A stretch of 43,777 nt of DNA from Helochares maculicollis (Eukaryota; Arthropoda; Insecta; Coleoptera; Hydrophilidae). The stretch covers positions 1 to 43,777 of the forward strand of contig JAWQRO010000301.1 of assembly GCA_033557835.1 (NCBI GenBank), written 5' to 3'. Shown here piece after piece: positions 1 to 10,690 of the stretch; the stretch's first letter is position 1; each line of letters opens with the position of its first letter. Both the position numbers and the translations under genes were made by a program. The notes below the pieces were generated by a model that made no database searches, was not told the origin of the DNA, and saw only the letters and a list, made by a program, of their open reading frames with translations.

Positions 1-19
1 TATATATATATTCTATATA
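1..19. repeat. TA-rich microsatellite at the left edge
   Basis: A (TA)n-like run borders the left end of mariner copy 1, which fits mariner insertion at TA dinucleotides. Confidence 0.7.
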
Positions 20-1232
20 TACCAGTTGCGCAAGTTTAAAATCCATTGAAGTAACCTTTGGAATCCAAAGCGCCATTTTTTGGTAAGACTGCCCACTACA
101 AAACCTCATATTCGTTTAGGTGCTTACGAGTTAGTAGCATAATTCTTTTTTGTGTTAAACATATTGAATTTTGAGCCAAGTAAAGAGCATTTGCGGCATG
201 TAATGATTTTCTTGTTTAATCAAAAGAAAAAGTCATTGAGTTCTTGTAGAGACTTACGGCAATCTTGCTCCAACTGTCAAAACTTGTGAACGCTGGTTTT
301 AACGTTTTAAAAGTAGCGATTTCAATATTATTGACGAAGAATGTGAAAATCGACCAAAAAACTTTGAAGACGACAAATTACACGCATTATTGGACAAAGA
401 CGAAGCACAAACATAACAAATGATGGAGCATTTAAATGTTACTCGGCAAGCCATTTTCGATCGCCTGAGAGCCATGGAAAAGATTCAAAAGGTTGGAAAA
501 TGGGTGCCACTCAACTGAACGAACGACAGATAGAAAGACGAAAAACTATGTGCGAAATGCTGCATTTACACTACAAAAGAGAGGATTTTTTGCATCAGAT
601 TGTAACTGGCGATGAAAAATGGATATATTTTGAGAATCCCAAACGTAAAAATTCGTGGGTAATGCCAACCAAAGACATCCATCAACATCCAGTACAAAAC
701 CGGATCGTTTTAGGAGGAAGACAACGCTATATGTGTGGTGGGATCAGAAGGGAGTAGTGTACTACGGGCTTCTCAAACCCGGCGAAACAATTAATATCGT
801 CTGCTACCGACAACAAATGATCAATTTAAACGACGCATTCATCGAAAAACGCCCAGATTTGGCTCGAAGACACGACAAAGTCATTCTGCAGCATGACAAC
901 ACTTCTGTACATTCAAAGTGGTCAAAGAAACGATTTCGTCGCTTGTTTGGGAACTCCTACCACACCCGCCGTATTCACCAGACCTGGCGCCTTATGATTA
1001 TCACCTCTTCTCGTCGATGGGACACGCACTGGCTAACCAACACTTGAAGACTGGCGAAGATGTACAAAAATGGCTCGATGAATGGATATCAATGAAAGTT
1101 GAAGCTTTCTTTTGGAATGGTATCCATAAATTGCCCGAGAGATAGATAAAATGTGTAAAAAGCGAGGGCCAATACTTTGAGTAAAACATGTTTTGCTATT
1201 ATTCTTAACATTTTAAATTTGTGCCTCCGTGG
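20..1232 (+). mobile_element. Mariner transposon, copy 1 (dead)
   Basis: This Tc1/mariner-superfamily element has a degenerate transposase in several frames. Recognisable parts are the DNA-binding region (FELSKEHLRHV), ERRKTMCEMLHLHYKR, VTGDEKW with the first Asp at 611, HDKVILQHDN with the second Asp at 895, and SPDLAPYDYHLF with the third Asp at 996. Compared with copy 2 at 9216, a 4-nt loss near 910 shifts the frame between the second and third Asp, and the start ATG is ATA (161). The left end taccagttgcgcaag (from 20) matches the inverted right end of copy 2. The right end near 1232 is eroded. It cannot encode an intact transposase. Confidence 0.93.
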
Positions 1233-4200
1233 ATGTTTAGAATGAAACACGTTCATAAAATGTCATCAATGGAGAAACTCGGCTGTTAAAAAAGACAACA
1301 ATGGTCATGGAAGCCTGAGCATACGCTTGTTGGTCAGGTTAATTACCGCATTAAAATATGCAATCACAAACCTTATAACCTGAAATTCATAAAGAAGCAC
1401 CACGACGCATTTTGTGTCCCAGGAAGTGACGTGGTGTTAGGGTCGAAAATATTCTCATGAACGAATCATACCCTCTGTGAAACAATCGTATTAAATAAAC
1501 ATGAGTGGTGCACATGTAAGACTGATCAAAGAATGCAATTATGTGCTTCGTACTATATTCAGAATAAATTAATTGAATTGTGGTGTATTAAAACAGTTCA
1601 GAGGTATGCAAATATAAATAGGGTGTCTATTTAAATTTTTATTATCCTAAAGAGATAATCGTCCTTTAAATCGCAACCATACTTAACTAGGGTGAATTCA
1701 AATTGTGAGAACAGGAAATATAAATTTTGTTCATAGGGAAACTGTTGAATAAATTATTAGCTTTAACGTAATCCTATCAAAAGTTAGACTTTTTATGTGC
1801 GTTCCGTAAAAGAAGCAATATTCATAAGATTCCATTTGATGCCTAAGTTGCATTTTCATTGGAAGAGTTATTCATATTATAAAAATTAATTTCATCTGTC
1901 AACAACCAGATTAAGAATAAACTAAATATCGCGCACTTGCAGAGCGAAATGTTTAGTAAATTTAAATAGAAATTCATTGTGCTTTATATTAATTTCAACT
2001 ATTCAATATAACTAAACTATCATCGAATTTTTAGAAGCAGAAAACTGGAGTAAACTTCTTTGATTATTAGTCGGATTAAATTATAGCAGAATAGTTGTTC
2101 TGCAGAGTATTAAAAATGTAAAACATAAATATATGAATAATTTAAATTGTGGAGTGAGGCCTCGCAAATTTTCGCAATTCTTTACTAAGCAACACAGGTA
2201 AAAATATTGCGAACATAATTAAGCAAGCGCTGAAAATAAAAATATTTTTTCCACATCACTGCCTAGCTACCTAAATATTCGTTGATAAATTGATAAGCAA
2301 TGAAGGTTAGCCCAGTGTTTTGTTCTTTAAACGCTTATTTTAATATTTAACTACAAACTTCACTGTATATGTTTTGGCTGTGCTTATATAGTTATATTTA
2401 GTAAAGCACCACCGTTTATGAATAATTAGCAAAATTTGATAAATTTAAATAGATAGATAGATATAAGTTCATTATTATTATTTGTCTATCTGCAGGTTGG
2501 TTGCCTTTTAATTAATAATTTACTAATAAATAGGCACAAATTTTGAAGTGCTTCACGGGCCATATCTAATATAAACATTAAACAAACACGTTTACTACAT
2601 TTTGCTATTACTGTTATTGTTATCTCCACTTACACAACTCTTATCACAAAATATTCTAGAAATAGTTTCCCCTCTTATGTTTTTTAACTAGTTTCAGACG
2701 AGAAATAGATTTTGTTTTTGTAATCTTCTGACAAATTTACGCTATGCTGCATAGCATACCTCATGCTAAACAAATTTAGTTTTAATTTTGTTTGACTTTA
2801 AATTTTAAGTAACACGCAGTATTTTCGATTTGTATGAATATATTTTAACATAGTCTACAAATGGCTGATTTTAAACAGGCTCTTATCTTTATTAATGAAG
2901 ATTTATATCCTATTTAATTTATTTGCGCCATCAAAATAAAATCTAGTGCGGTTTTAACGAGTTCGTAAATCTTTACCCGTTTAGAAAATGCTATAATTTT
3001 CTGCCGATGTTTAATAAGTCCATTTGCATTTTAAATGAGACAGTTATCCTTAATAGGCGCATAGTTAAAAAGATGATTATTTCACTGCCATTTTTTGAGC
3101 GAGTAAATTTCTAGCAAGGTGCCAAGTTTAGGCCGAAGGGAAAATGTTGCAATTGAAGGCTTACTTATTTACTAGTTGCACTTTTAACATCACGCTTAAT
3201 TAAAACTCTACTGACCTCTACTTGAAAAACGTGCGATCTCCAAACTTTTAAAACATTCAGGCTATCTACATACTATGCAAAGGCATTCCCATGATTAAAA
3301 GATAATTGCTGCATTCAATCGATGAGGTCTTTTGAAATTCTTTTTGAAGGAACTTGTACAATCTATGTAAAAGATTACGATTTCAGATAGTTAACAAGCT
3401 GAACAGCGTAAATTTAAGATAATATCTACCTATCGTGATACCTTCGCAAAAGTTTCGCCAAGAAAAGATAATTTATACTTATAAATTTTGTAAAGCGCAG
3501 TCGTAATACCGTAACTGTCTCTGTATACTGGTTTTGAAGCACACACAGAGAAGATGCAAGCAGCCATTCTGACAATAAGCTAAAACAATGGTAGACCGAC
3601 ACACAACAGCTATGCACATTACCCACGGTCTAATAAAAGAATTTCCCCATTCGTTTCGACAACGTGCCTTACGCAGTGTTGCACGCCATATCTTCGGCCG
3701 CCCCAAGGCCCAACCCGTTTATAAGCAGTCGAAGAGATGCATGGCCACGATGAACGAACCAACAAGCTAATTATTGCACATACAGAACCTGTGATAGGTT
3801 TACAGTTACAATCATTCGTCTAGAAATGCAGATGTACCGTTATATACTTCGAGCAAAGATATTTCTACACTGTGGATAGATCTCATCTCTTCTTTAGTTA
3901 AACAGATTAAAAAACTCTTTTTTTATTCAGCTGTTTATACACCTAAGCAAACTTGAATGATCTAAATTCATCTGAACTCGAGTTCCGGCTTGGACAACTC
4001 ACTTTTTATGAGATTTGCAAATACAAGCGTTTAGTTTGGGAATGCGCTCCGCGGTCGCGTTCTGTAGTCTTTTTATTTTAAATTTCTTGTAATCAATGAG
4101 GAAATCGGCTATAATTTTTACTGTTACTAACAGCAGTTTTACAGTTCGTGGTCATTTATATTGCGATATCTTCCATAACTCTCTTAATATCCTTGGTATA

Positions 4201-4639
4201 CTTTTTTTAGATTTAATGAAAATGTACTTAACCTACGTTCTCGAAAATCTTTGTAGATAATTAGGTCTACGCTTTACCGCCAGTTGAGATAATTACGGGA
4301 TTAAAAAGCATTGATTTGAAAAGTTTGTGCGGCCAGTTTAATGCTAAAAAATAGCCTAGTTTTTTTAGTTGTATGCATAATGATGGATATACCCTACTGA
4401 TATTCCACTTTGTTTTTTCTTCATCGAGTCCACTCATCTCTATTTTCGAGTTTTTTCCGATTGAATAGTAAATTTTTTTAGATCTACTGAAACGACGTCA
4501 CCCTTATTTCATCGTTTTATTATGAGATCTGTTTTGTTCCCCTGCTGTTTTATAATCTACAAATGAGTCCAAACAAAAAATATTTTTTATTAAATATTGT
4601 ATTTAAATTTTCCTCTTCTTTTTATTTGGACCTAAAATC
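1233..4639. other. Noncoding AT-rich DNA upstream of visible fus exons
   Basis: No coding exon is recognised here. A patch near 1280-1460 is less AT-rich, a (GATA)-type run sits at 2449-2464, and the CpG-richer patch at 3540-3775 is listed separately. The stretch is probably fus intron or upstream DNA. Confidence 0.6.
3540..3775. other. GC- and CpG-richer patch, unexplained
   Basis: About 3540-3775 has many CpG dinucleotides (cgtttcgacaacgtg, cttcggccgcc) in otherwise AT-rich DNA. A 60-codon + strand frame (3588-3770) and minus-strand frames are open across it, but none resembles a protein I know. It could be an unseen 5' exon or promoter of fus, a different gene, or a transposon scrap. Confidence 0.3.
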
Positions 4640-5950
4640 TTTCTATGAATATTTCACTTGCCTTATGAAATGTCGGCAATCAATTTCCCCAGGCGTTCAC
4701 TCGCATAATAAGCTTCTGGATAGATAACGGTTTTGTAACGTATCAATTTTAATTGTATACTCAATGGCGTTTTTTGTAAACATACCAGTAATTCTGTATG
4801 CGGTTTCCATTTTCTTATTTTAGAATTTATACTCTCTTTTTCTATGATTGTCGGTTGTATCATTTCCCCAAGATATTTAAATTTCTCGACTTTTTAAATT
4901 CCTTTTCCATTTCCATATTGAAATAGTTTTAGTCAATTTTTCCATTAGATATGTACTCTCTTTCCTGATAAGATATTCTTAATCTTAGTGTTGTGCAATT
5001 GCAATAACAGATGTACTTTTAGCTTTGTTTTTTGTAAATCACATACTAAAGTCACCATGTCATCCGCAAATGCTAGATTATTCATTATCTTCTCAGCTTT
5101 GGTTCCAAGGTATACAGGATATTGTATTCCTAATTTTTTAATTGTTTGGCCCATTCATGTATTAACTTTTCAAGAGCTAAATTCAATTGAATAGGTGGCA
5201 TCTTGCCTGACACCTGTGTTGATCTCAAACGGTTTGGAAAGCTTACCTGGAAGTTCTGTTTTTGATTTCTTATCTGGTATAGTTTGTTTTATTAGATCAA
5301 TACTTTTCTTATCTCTGGATTTCTTCGAAAATTTTGAGAAGACATTCTCTCTGAATGGATTCGTTGGCTTTCTTCAAGTCAACTAGTACGGGTTACTTTT
5401 AAGGTCTTTCTACACAAGATTTTCTGTCTAAACCCACCTTGGCATTCTGTCAGGTATTTTTCAGCTTTGTCAATATTCTTTAAAATGTTACATAGGATTT
5501 TCTAAGGAATAGGAAAAAGTGAAATTCCTGTGTTATAATCAGAGTCTGTTTTGTCCCCCTTTTAGTGTATTATGAACTATTTTTCCAGGCCTCCGGAATG
5601 TCTTAATTATCAGAAATTTGTTCTAATGTTGTCTCCACTGGCTTTGTTGTTTCTTATGGATTTAATTATATCTGTTATTTCGGTGGCATCTGGTACTGAA
5701 GAGTTGACTGTTGATTTCTGTGCAATATACTCAAATAGTTTCTCTGTATCTTAGCTAGAATTTTAAATTTTGTTTTCTTCTTGAATTGTAGTTTTCCTTT
5801 TAAAATATCTACTATAGGATTGGGAGCTTTTAAAATTATTTTTAAAAATCTATCTAAAATCCCTAGTGTTGTTTTTCCGGAAGCTAATTTAGGTATGTTG
5901 TAATTGTTGTATCTTCTGCCTAATTTAAAACAATTTAAGATTAATGTTTG
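4640..5950 (-). mobile_element. Non-LTR retrotransposon (LINE) reverse-transcriptase relic
   Basis: Read on the minus strand, the order is ATEITDIIKSIRNNKASGDN (about 5690), VDLKKANESIQRECLLKIF (about 5380), PFEINTGVRQDAT (about 5220), NNLAFADDMVTLVCDLQKT (FADD catalytic box, about 5065), MIQPTIIEKESINSKI and YKTVIYPEAYYASERL (about 4700). These are the successive conserved blocks of a LINE reverse transcriptase up to the post-RT 'YKTV..PEALYASE' motif. There are many stops and frameshifts and no endonuclease part or poly(A) end was found. The clade is not assigned. Confidence 0.85.
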
Positions 5951-7129
5951 ATTCTTGCAGATTTAGACTATTTTGATATCGATAAATTTACACAGCAAAC
6001 ATCACTATTTGGTATATGTAACATAAAAATATTATATTCATTTACTCAATTGGTGACGAACTTTCAATTTAAATCTCATTGGTAAGAACGCTTGTGGAAT
6101 AATAATAATCTGAACGGACTTTTAAATCCGAATTAAATTTCCAACACTCCATTTGTTTATGTAGGAGGTAAAGTGCAGTACAAGAGATCATCAAAATATC
6201 TGGCTCCATTGTTGACCAGGGTAGTACAAACAAGTTTAAGTATATATTTTTAGCGAAAGTACCGCGAGCCCACAACAACATTTAAACTTATGATAATATA
6301 TGAGATTACATCGCTAAATACTCAACTCCAACTCAAAATCGTTCAAGAGCTACTCCAACATGCGGGTTCAAGTAAGTTCGTATGAATCAGTGACACCCAT
6401 GTGCTTATGTTTGCTACGTCGCTTATTTTTCGTAGAACCATATTCCTACCAAATATTTCCAATGTTATGTTTGGTGCTTGCGCTATTGAAAACTGGTATT
6501 TGAGTGTTGATTGTAAAGATGGTATGCCAACAAATTTGTTTATAAATGTTTTCTAATCACTATTTAAGAATGCTTACTAATGAATTGACAAGATTTCCAA
6601 AGCAGATGCTATGTTGGCTTACCCATAAACTGCCTCCCGGTGAGAACTGAAAGAAACTTATTAACGTTCGCACATTGATGGCAGACTTAAAATAGATTTT
6701 GTGATCAAATTATGTTATTCAAATTTCATCTACTATTCTGAAACAATTTCACTAGCCTAAACATATGGTGACTGGAACTTTTATTTGCAAAAAAGCTATG
6801 AATATTTGTGCATTAGCAGTTTACGTACTATCTATGCGCATATAATTTTGGCCAAATGATTTTCTATCGTTAATTCTATAGCATGCCTTAAACATTGATG
6901 GCGGTATTTGCAAACTATTTTAATATCACATAGTACAGCAAAAAATTTACGAAATGCTAATAAACGGACACACCTTAATTTAAAAATTTCAATGGTATGC
7001 TATACATGACTGCTTTAACTTCTGGGGCTTTAAACTAAAGTATATGGCTATCGTAAAATCGCAAAAGAATTGTGAAGCTAAGATTTTGGGTTCTCGGGTT
7101 TATGTTCACGAAAACCAGTCTTTCAGAGT

Positions 7130-7265
7130 TCCAGTACAGCCAGTAAATGGAAAAAGCCTCCTTGCCGGCCCATCCGAATTAGATTTGTGACAACATACTT
7201 GGGGCCGCTTCGGGGCAAGGAACAAGAACTCGTTGCGAAAAACGCATTAAAAACTTGATATAAAA
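7130..7265. other. GC-richer patch with inverted repeat
   Basis: CCTTGCC at 7160-7166 is the reverse complement of GGCAAGG at 7214-7220, with GGCCC (7167-7171) and GGGGCC (7201-7206) able to pair inside. The patch is unusual in composition. No coding similarity was recognised. Confidence 0.3.
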
Positions 7266-7706
7266 CCTGGCCAATGCAATTATTCGTGTATTTACGTAAT
7301 AACACTTTAGAATGTTCAGGTTCGTACTAGCTAATTGCTACAGTATTTTAAAATTAATACCCTTTATACGTAAGTCAGTGCGATAAATAAGTTAATTTTC
7401 ATGTTTCGTAGAAAGTCACCGGTGACCAGTAACTAGTATGTCATGTTGATGATATTTTTAATGGCATAATAAATTTTTACTTCGAAATAACCTCTGCTAC
7501 AAAAGTAGACAGAGCATAGTCCATCGTTTAAACAGTTCGCTCGTTAATTTGTAACAGGGCTAATAAAGTTATTGCCTTTAAATTCAATTTATGTTTCTTT
7601 TAGCAAGCTGCAATCACTTGGGAAGGGCGCTTAAGTTACGGTTTCAATCAGCACAAATATATCTTTAGAACAAGAACAATTCCATAACATTAAATTACTA
7701 CGCAAC

Positions 7707-7796
7707 ATGAATGAAAGGCAGCGACGCCGTCGTCGTTATTTAGTTAAACCGCTGCGGGCAATGCGTGCTTGGTTGGTTAATCTACAAGTTCAATAA
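7707..7796 (+). CDS. Small Arg-rich ORF, unknown
   Basis: The ORF reads MNERQRRRRRYLVKPLRAM then RAWLVNLQVQ and stops; the frame is open upstream back to 7635. An acceptor-like tract (tttcttttag, ending near 7603) lies upstream and an AATAAA overlaps the stop (7792-7797), so the piece has the outline of a terminal exon. The RRRRRYLVKP string is reminiscent of the N-terminal RRRYWVHP motif of PIF/Harbinger transposases, so it could equally be a transposon scrap. I do not recognise a gene. Confidence 0.25.
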   Translation: MNERQRRRRRYLVKPLRAMRAWLVNLQVQ

Positions 7797-8469
7797 AACC
7801 TTTTTTCCTTCGTTCCAAACCACCTGTCTCTTGTCTAATGTTGGCCAACACTATTAGATATGGCACTGCACCTCTATAATACAACATTAATAGATAGAGA
7901 GGTAACTAACTGTTCACTTGCCAAACCTAGATAGCCAGTTCATCGACTCGAAACTACAATATTAATCAGCAGTTTAAAACAAGTTCTTTTAAAAAATATT
8001 TCAATATCAAATAATGCAAGCTTTGATTTGTTTATATTTTGTCTGTTCAGTTGCTATTAATAATTCTAAATACTTTTCGAGAAAGTAAAATAAGACCAAC
8101 GTGACGTCGACGCTTATGAGTACTATGTAACAGTAGATATGGTCTCAGAAACCGTAGTTTCGATGATTGTGTGTGGAACAAAAGCAAGAGGTAAACATTT
8201 CTTCATAAAGGTTGGAGAAGATGAGGGTCACCTTGTTGCAGAACATGTAGCTAATGAAAGTAAAGGAACACAGAAGCTTTGCGACTTAAAAGTCTAATTG
8301 TAGATTATTATTAACTAACGCATTTCAGACTGCGTTAAATGGTATATTTAGGAGTAGTGGTACTATGTAGCAGATATTTTTTTCAAATTTTGGACAGGTA
8401 ACTTTGAATTCACAAATGAGCCAGACTCGTCCAAAATTAATACTCGATAATGTGTTCATTTTTATATTT

Positions 8470-8690
8470 GAATCTTCTATTGTGATGAGAAATGGATTGA
8501 TTATGACAATCGCAAACCTTCAGCACAGAAGTTGGCCGAAGATGATTCACTAAATGAGACTCCAAAGGGCTATATTCATCCAAAGAAGGTGTTTGTTATG
8601 AATCTAGGACAGATGTGATCCATTACCAACTCATGGAGCTTGGTTCATATACAGTAGAAATATGCTGCTGCCAGCTCCACAAAACTTTAA
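8470..8690 (+). mobile_element. Mariner relic, catalytic-core fragment
   Basis: One frame reads CDEKWIDYDNRKPSAQKLAE, then ETPKGYIHPKKVFVM, which is the core around the first catalytic Asp of irritans-like mariners (CDEKWILYDNRRR...HPKK type). A frameshifted continuation near 8620-8690 resembles the next conserved block (VIHYELLKPG... followed by CCCQLHKTL). The rest is not recognisable. DNA from about 8100 to 8470 and 8690 to 8830 may be further decayed element but cannot be proven by eye. Confidence 0.7.
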
Positions 8691-9215
8691 GAAAAACATC
8701 TTCGATACTGCTTTATACCTACTTGATGCTACACTATCTGCTGCACAAAGTTCTTTGGCAAAACTATAGGAATTGGAGTTGAAACTTCTGCATGATCGTC
8801 TTCATTCAGAACTAGCTCTCAGTGATTAACAATGTTGCAGTTTCGAAAACTTTTTAATAGGAAAACAGTTTAATTCCTGAAATGCCCCAAAACTGGATTT
8901 GTATTGAGTTTTATCCGATTTGTTTTCATATAGGTACTTAGGCCTAAAAATCCTATAGTTTATAGGGCAAAAATGTATACCTGCTACTGTCTTTTGCAAA
9001 ATGCTTCAACGTAATTTATAGAAATCTAAAAGAAACGACTTAGGGTGTCTCCATCTCGTCGTTTAGATTAAACTTTTGTGCACTCAGGTGGGAACATTAG
9101 AAGACTCCGTCCTTACTAAAAAGGAACAATAAAATGCTTCGCAGACAAATACCATCATTGTATTCAAAGGGTTTGGAATTAGGTTTATTTTTGAGCATTT
9201 TTAACAACTATTAAA
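8691..9215. other. Noncoding spacer between mariner relic and mariner copy 2
   Basis: Nothing recognisable is seen beyond possible erosion products of the adjoining mariner relic. Confidence 0.5.
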
Positions 9216-10424
9216 TACCTGGTTTATAATTAAAAGTGCATTTTCCACAAAAACCCAAAGCTCCATTTTTTGATAAGACTGCCCACTACAAAACGTCATA
9301 TTCGTTTAGTTGTTTACGAGTTAGTAGCATACTTCTTTTTAGTGTTGAACATGTCGAATTTTGAGCTAAGTAAAGAGCATTTGCGGCATGTAATTATTTT
9401 CTTGTTCAATCAAAAGGAAAAGGCATCGGAAAGTCATCGAATTCTTGTAGAGACTTACGGCGATATTGCTCCAACTTTCAAGACTTGTAAACGCTGGTTT
9501 CCATGTTTCAAAAGTGGCGATTTCAATGTTATTGACAAAGAACGTGAAAATCGACCAAACAGTTTGAAGATGACGACTTACAAGCATTATTAGACGAAGA
9601 CGATACACAAACAATGGCGAAGCAGTTGAATGTCACTCGGCAAGCAATTTCCGATCGCTTGAGAGCCAAGGGGAAGATTCAAAAGATTGGAAAATGGGTT
9701 CCACAAAAACTGAACGAACGACAGATGGAAAGACGAAAAACTATGTGCGAAATGCTGCATTTACGCCACAAAAGAAAGAGTTTTTTGCATCGAGCTGTAA
9801 CTGGCGATGAAAAATAAATATATCTTGTGAATCCCAAACGTAAAAAATCGTAGGTAATGCCACGACCACCATCAACATAGAATAAAAAACCGGATCGTTT
9901 TGGCAGGAAGACAATGCTGTTTGTCTTGAGGAATCAGAAGGAAGTACTACGAGCTTCTCAAACACGGTGAAACAGTTAACATCGTCCGTTACCGACAACA
10001 AATGATCGAATTTAAACCACGCATTGATCGAAAAACGCTAAGAATGGGCTTGAAGACACGGCAAAGTCATTCTGCAGCATGACAATGCTCCTGCACATTC
10101 AGTCAAAGTGGTCAAAGAAACGATTTCTACGTTTGGTTGGGAACTCTTACCTCGCCCGCCGTATTTACCAGACCTGGCGCCTTCTGATTATTACTTCTTA
10201 TCGATGGGACACGCACTGGCTGAGCAACACTTTAAAACTTAAGAGGATACCAATGAAAGTTTAAGGTTTCTTTAGGAATGGTATCCATAAATTGTCCGAG
10301 AGATGGATAAAATGTGTAAAAAGCGAGGGCCAATACTTTGAATGAAAAATGATTTATCGTTGCTCTTAAATCATTGCGTATTTTTTTATGAAAAAGACAA
10401 CATTTTAAACCAGCGCACCTGGTA
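9216..10424 (+). mobile_element. Mariner transposon, copy 2 (dead)
   Basis: This is the same family as copy 1, similar along almost its full length. The transposase starts at ATG 9351 (MSNFELSKEHLRHV) and keeps the HTH region (QLNVTRQAISDRLRAKGK). A frameshift lies near 9585, and the Trp of the TGDEKW motif is a stop (TAA near 9815). The second Asp (10081) and the third (10186) are 105 nt apart in one open frame, which is the DD34D spacing of mariners. A gap of about 40 nt near 10240 removes part of the C-terminus seen in copy 1. The right terminal repeat (10402-10424), reversed, reads taccaggtgcgctgg and differs from copy 1's left end at 3 of 23 positions. Confidence 0.93.
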
Positions 10425-10439
10425 GACCATAGGACTAAT

Positions 10440-10690
10440 ATGCATGTGGTTGAAAGAATCGGAAAGAAGAGATTTTACTCTGGAAGACTCTGAAGCTGGT
10501 AGAAAGTTAACAAATGTCAGTTTGGAAGGAAAACCTGCTGTGAGGCAATCACTTGATGAAGACATATGAGCTATTTACCACCAGATTGAGAATATCTAAG
10601 GTCCTAATGAACCTGCAATTCTGTTGATTATGCACGATCATTTGTAAGTACGGAAACGTTATTGTCTCAAGTTAGCTTGAAAATTACATG
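10440..10690 (+). mobile_element. Mariner relic, N-terminal HTH fragment
   Basis: Broken frames read LEDSEAGRKLTNVSLEGKP, AVRQSLDEDI and, after stops, ILLIMHDHL.VRKRYCLKLA. This follows the order of the N-terminal region of mariner transposases (DF.LEDxERSGRP..., then a HTH ending in ILHDHLGMRK). It starts only about 16 nt after copy 2 ends, in the same orientation, and its wording differs from copy 2, so it is a separate, older element. Confidence 0.6.

Larger units (their letters stand above)
5951..8469. other. Noncoding DNA between LINE and mariner relics
   Basis: The stretch contains the inverted-repeat patch near 7160 and the small Arg-rich ORF at 7707; otherwise short open frames with no recognisable similarity. 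Part of 8100-8470 may be eroded transposon. Confidence 0.5.

Noticed and set aside
4988..5754. Plus-strand open frames near 5.0-5.75 kb
   Set aside because: Antisense of the LINE reverse transcriptase relic, whose conserved blocks read on the minus strand.
9741..10001. Minus-strand 86-codon open frame
   Set aside because: Antisense of mariner copy 2.
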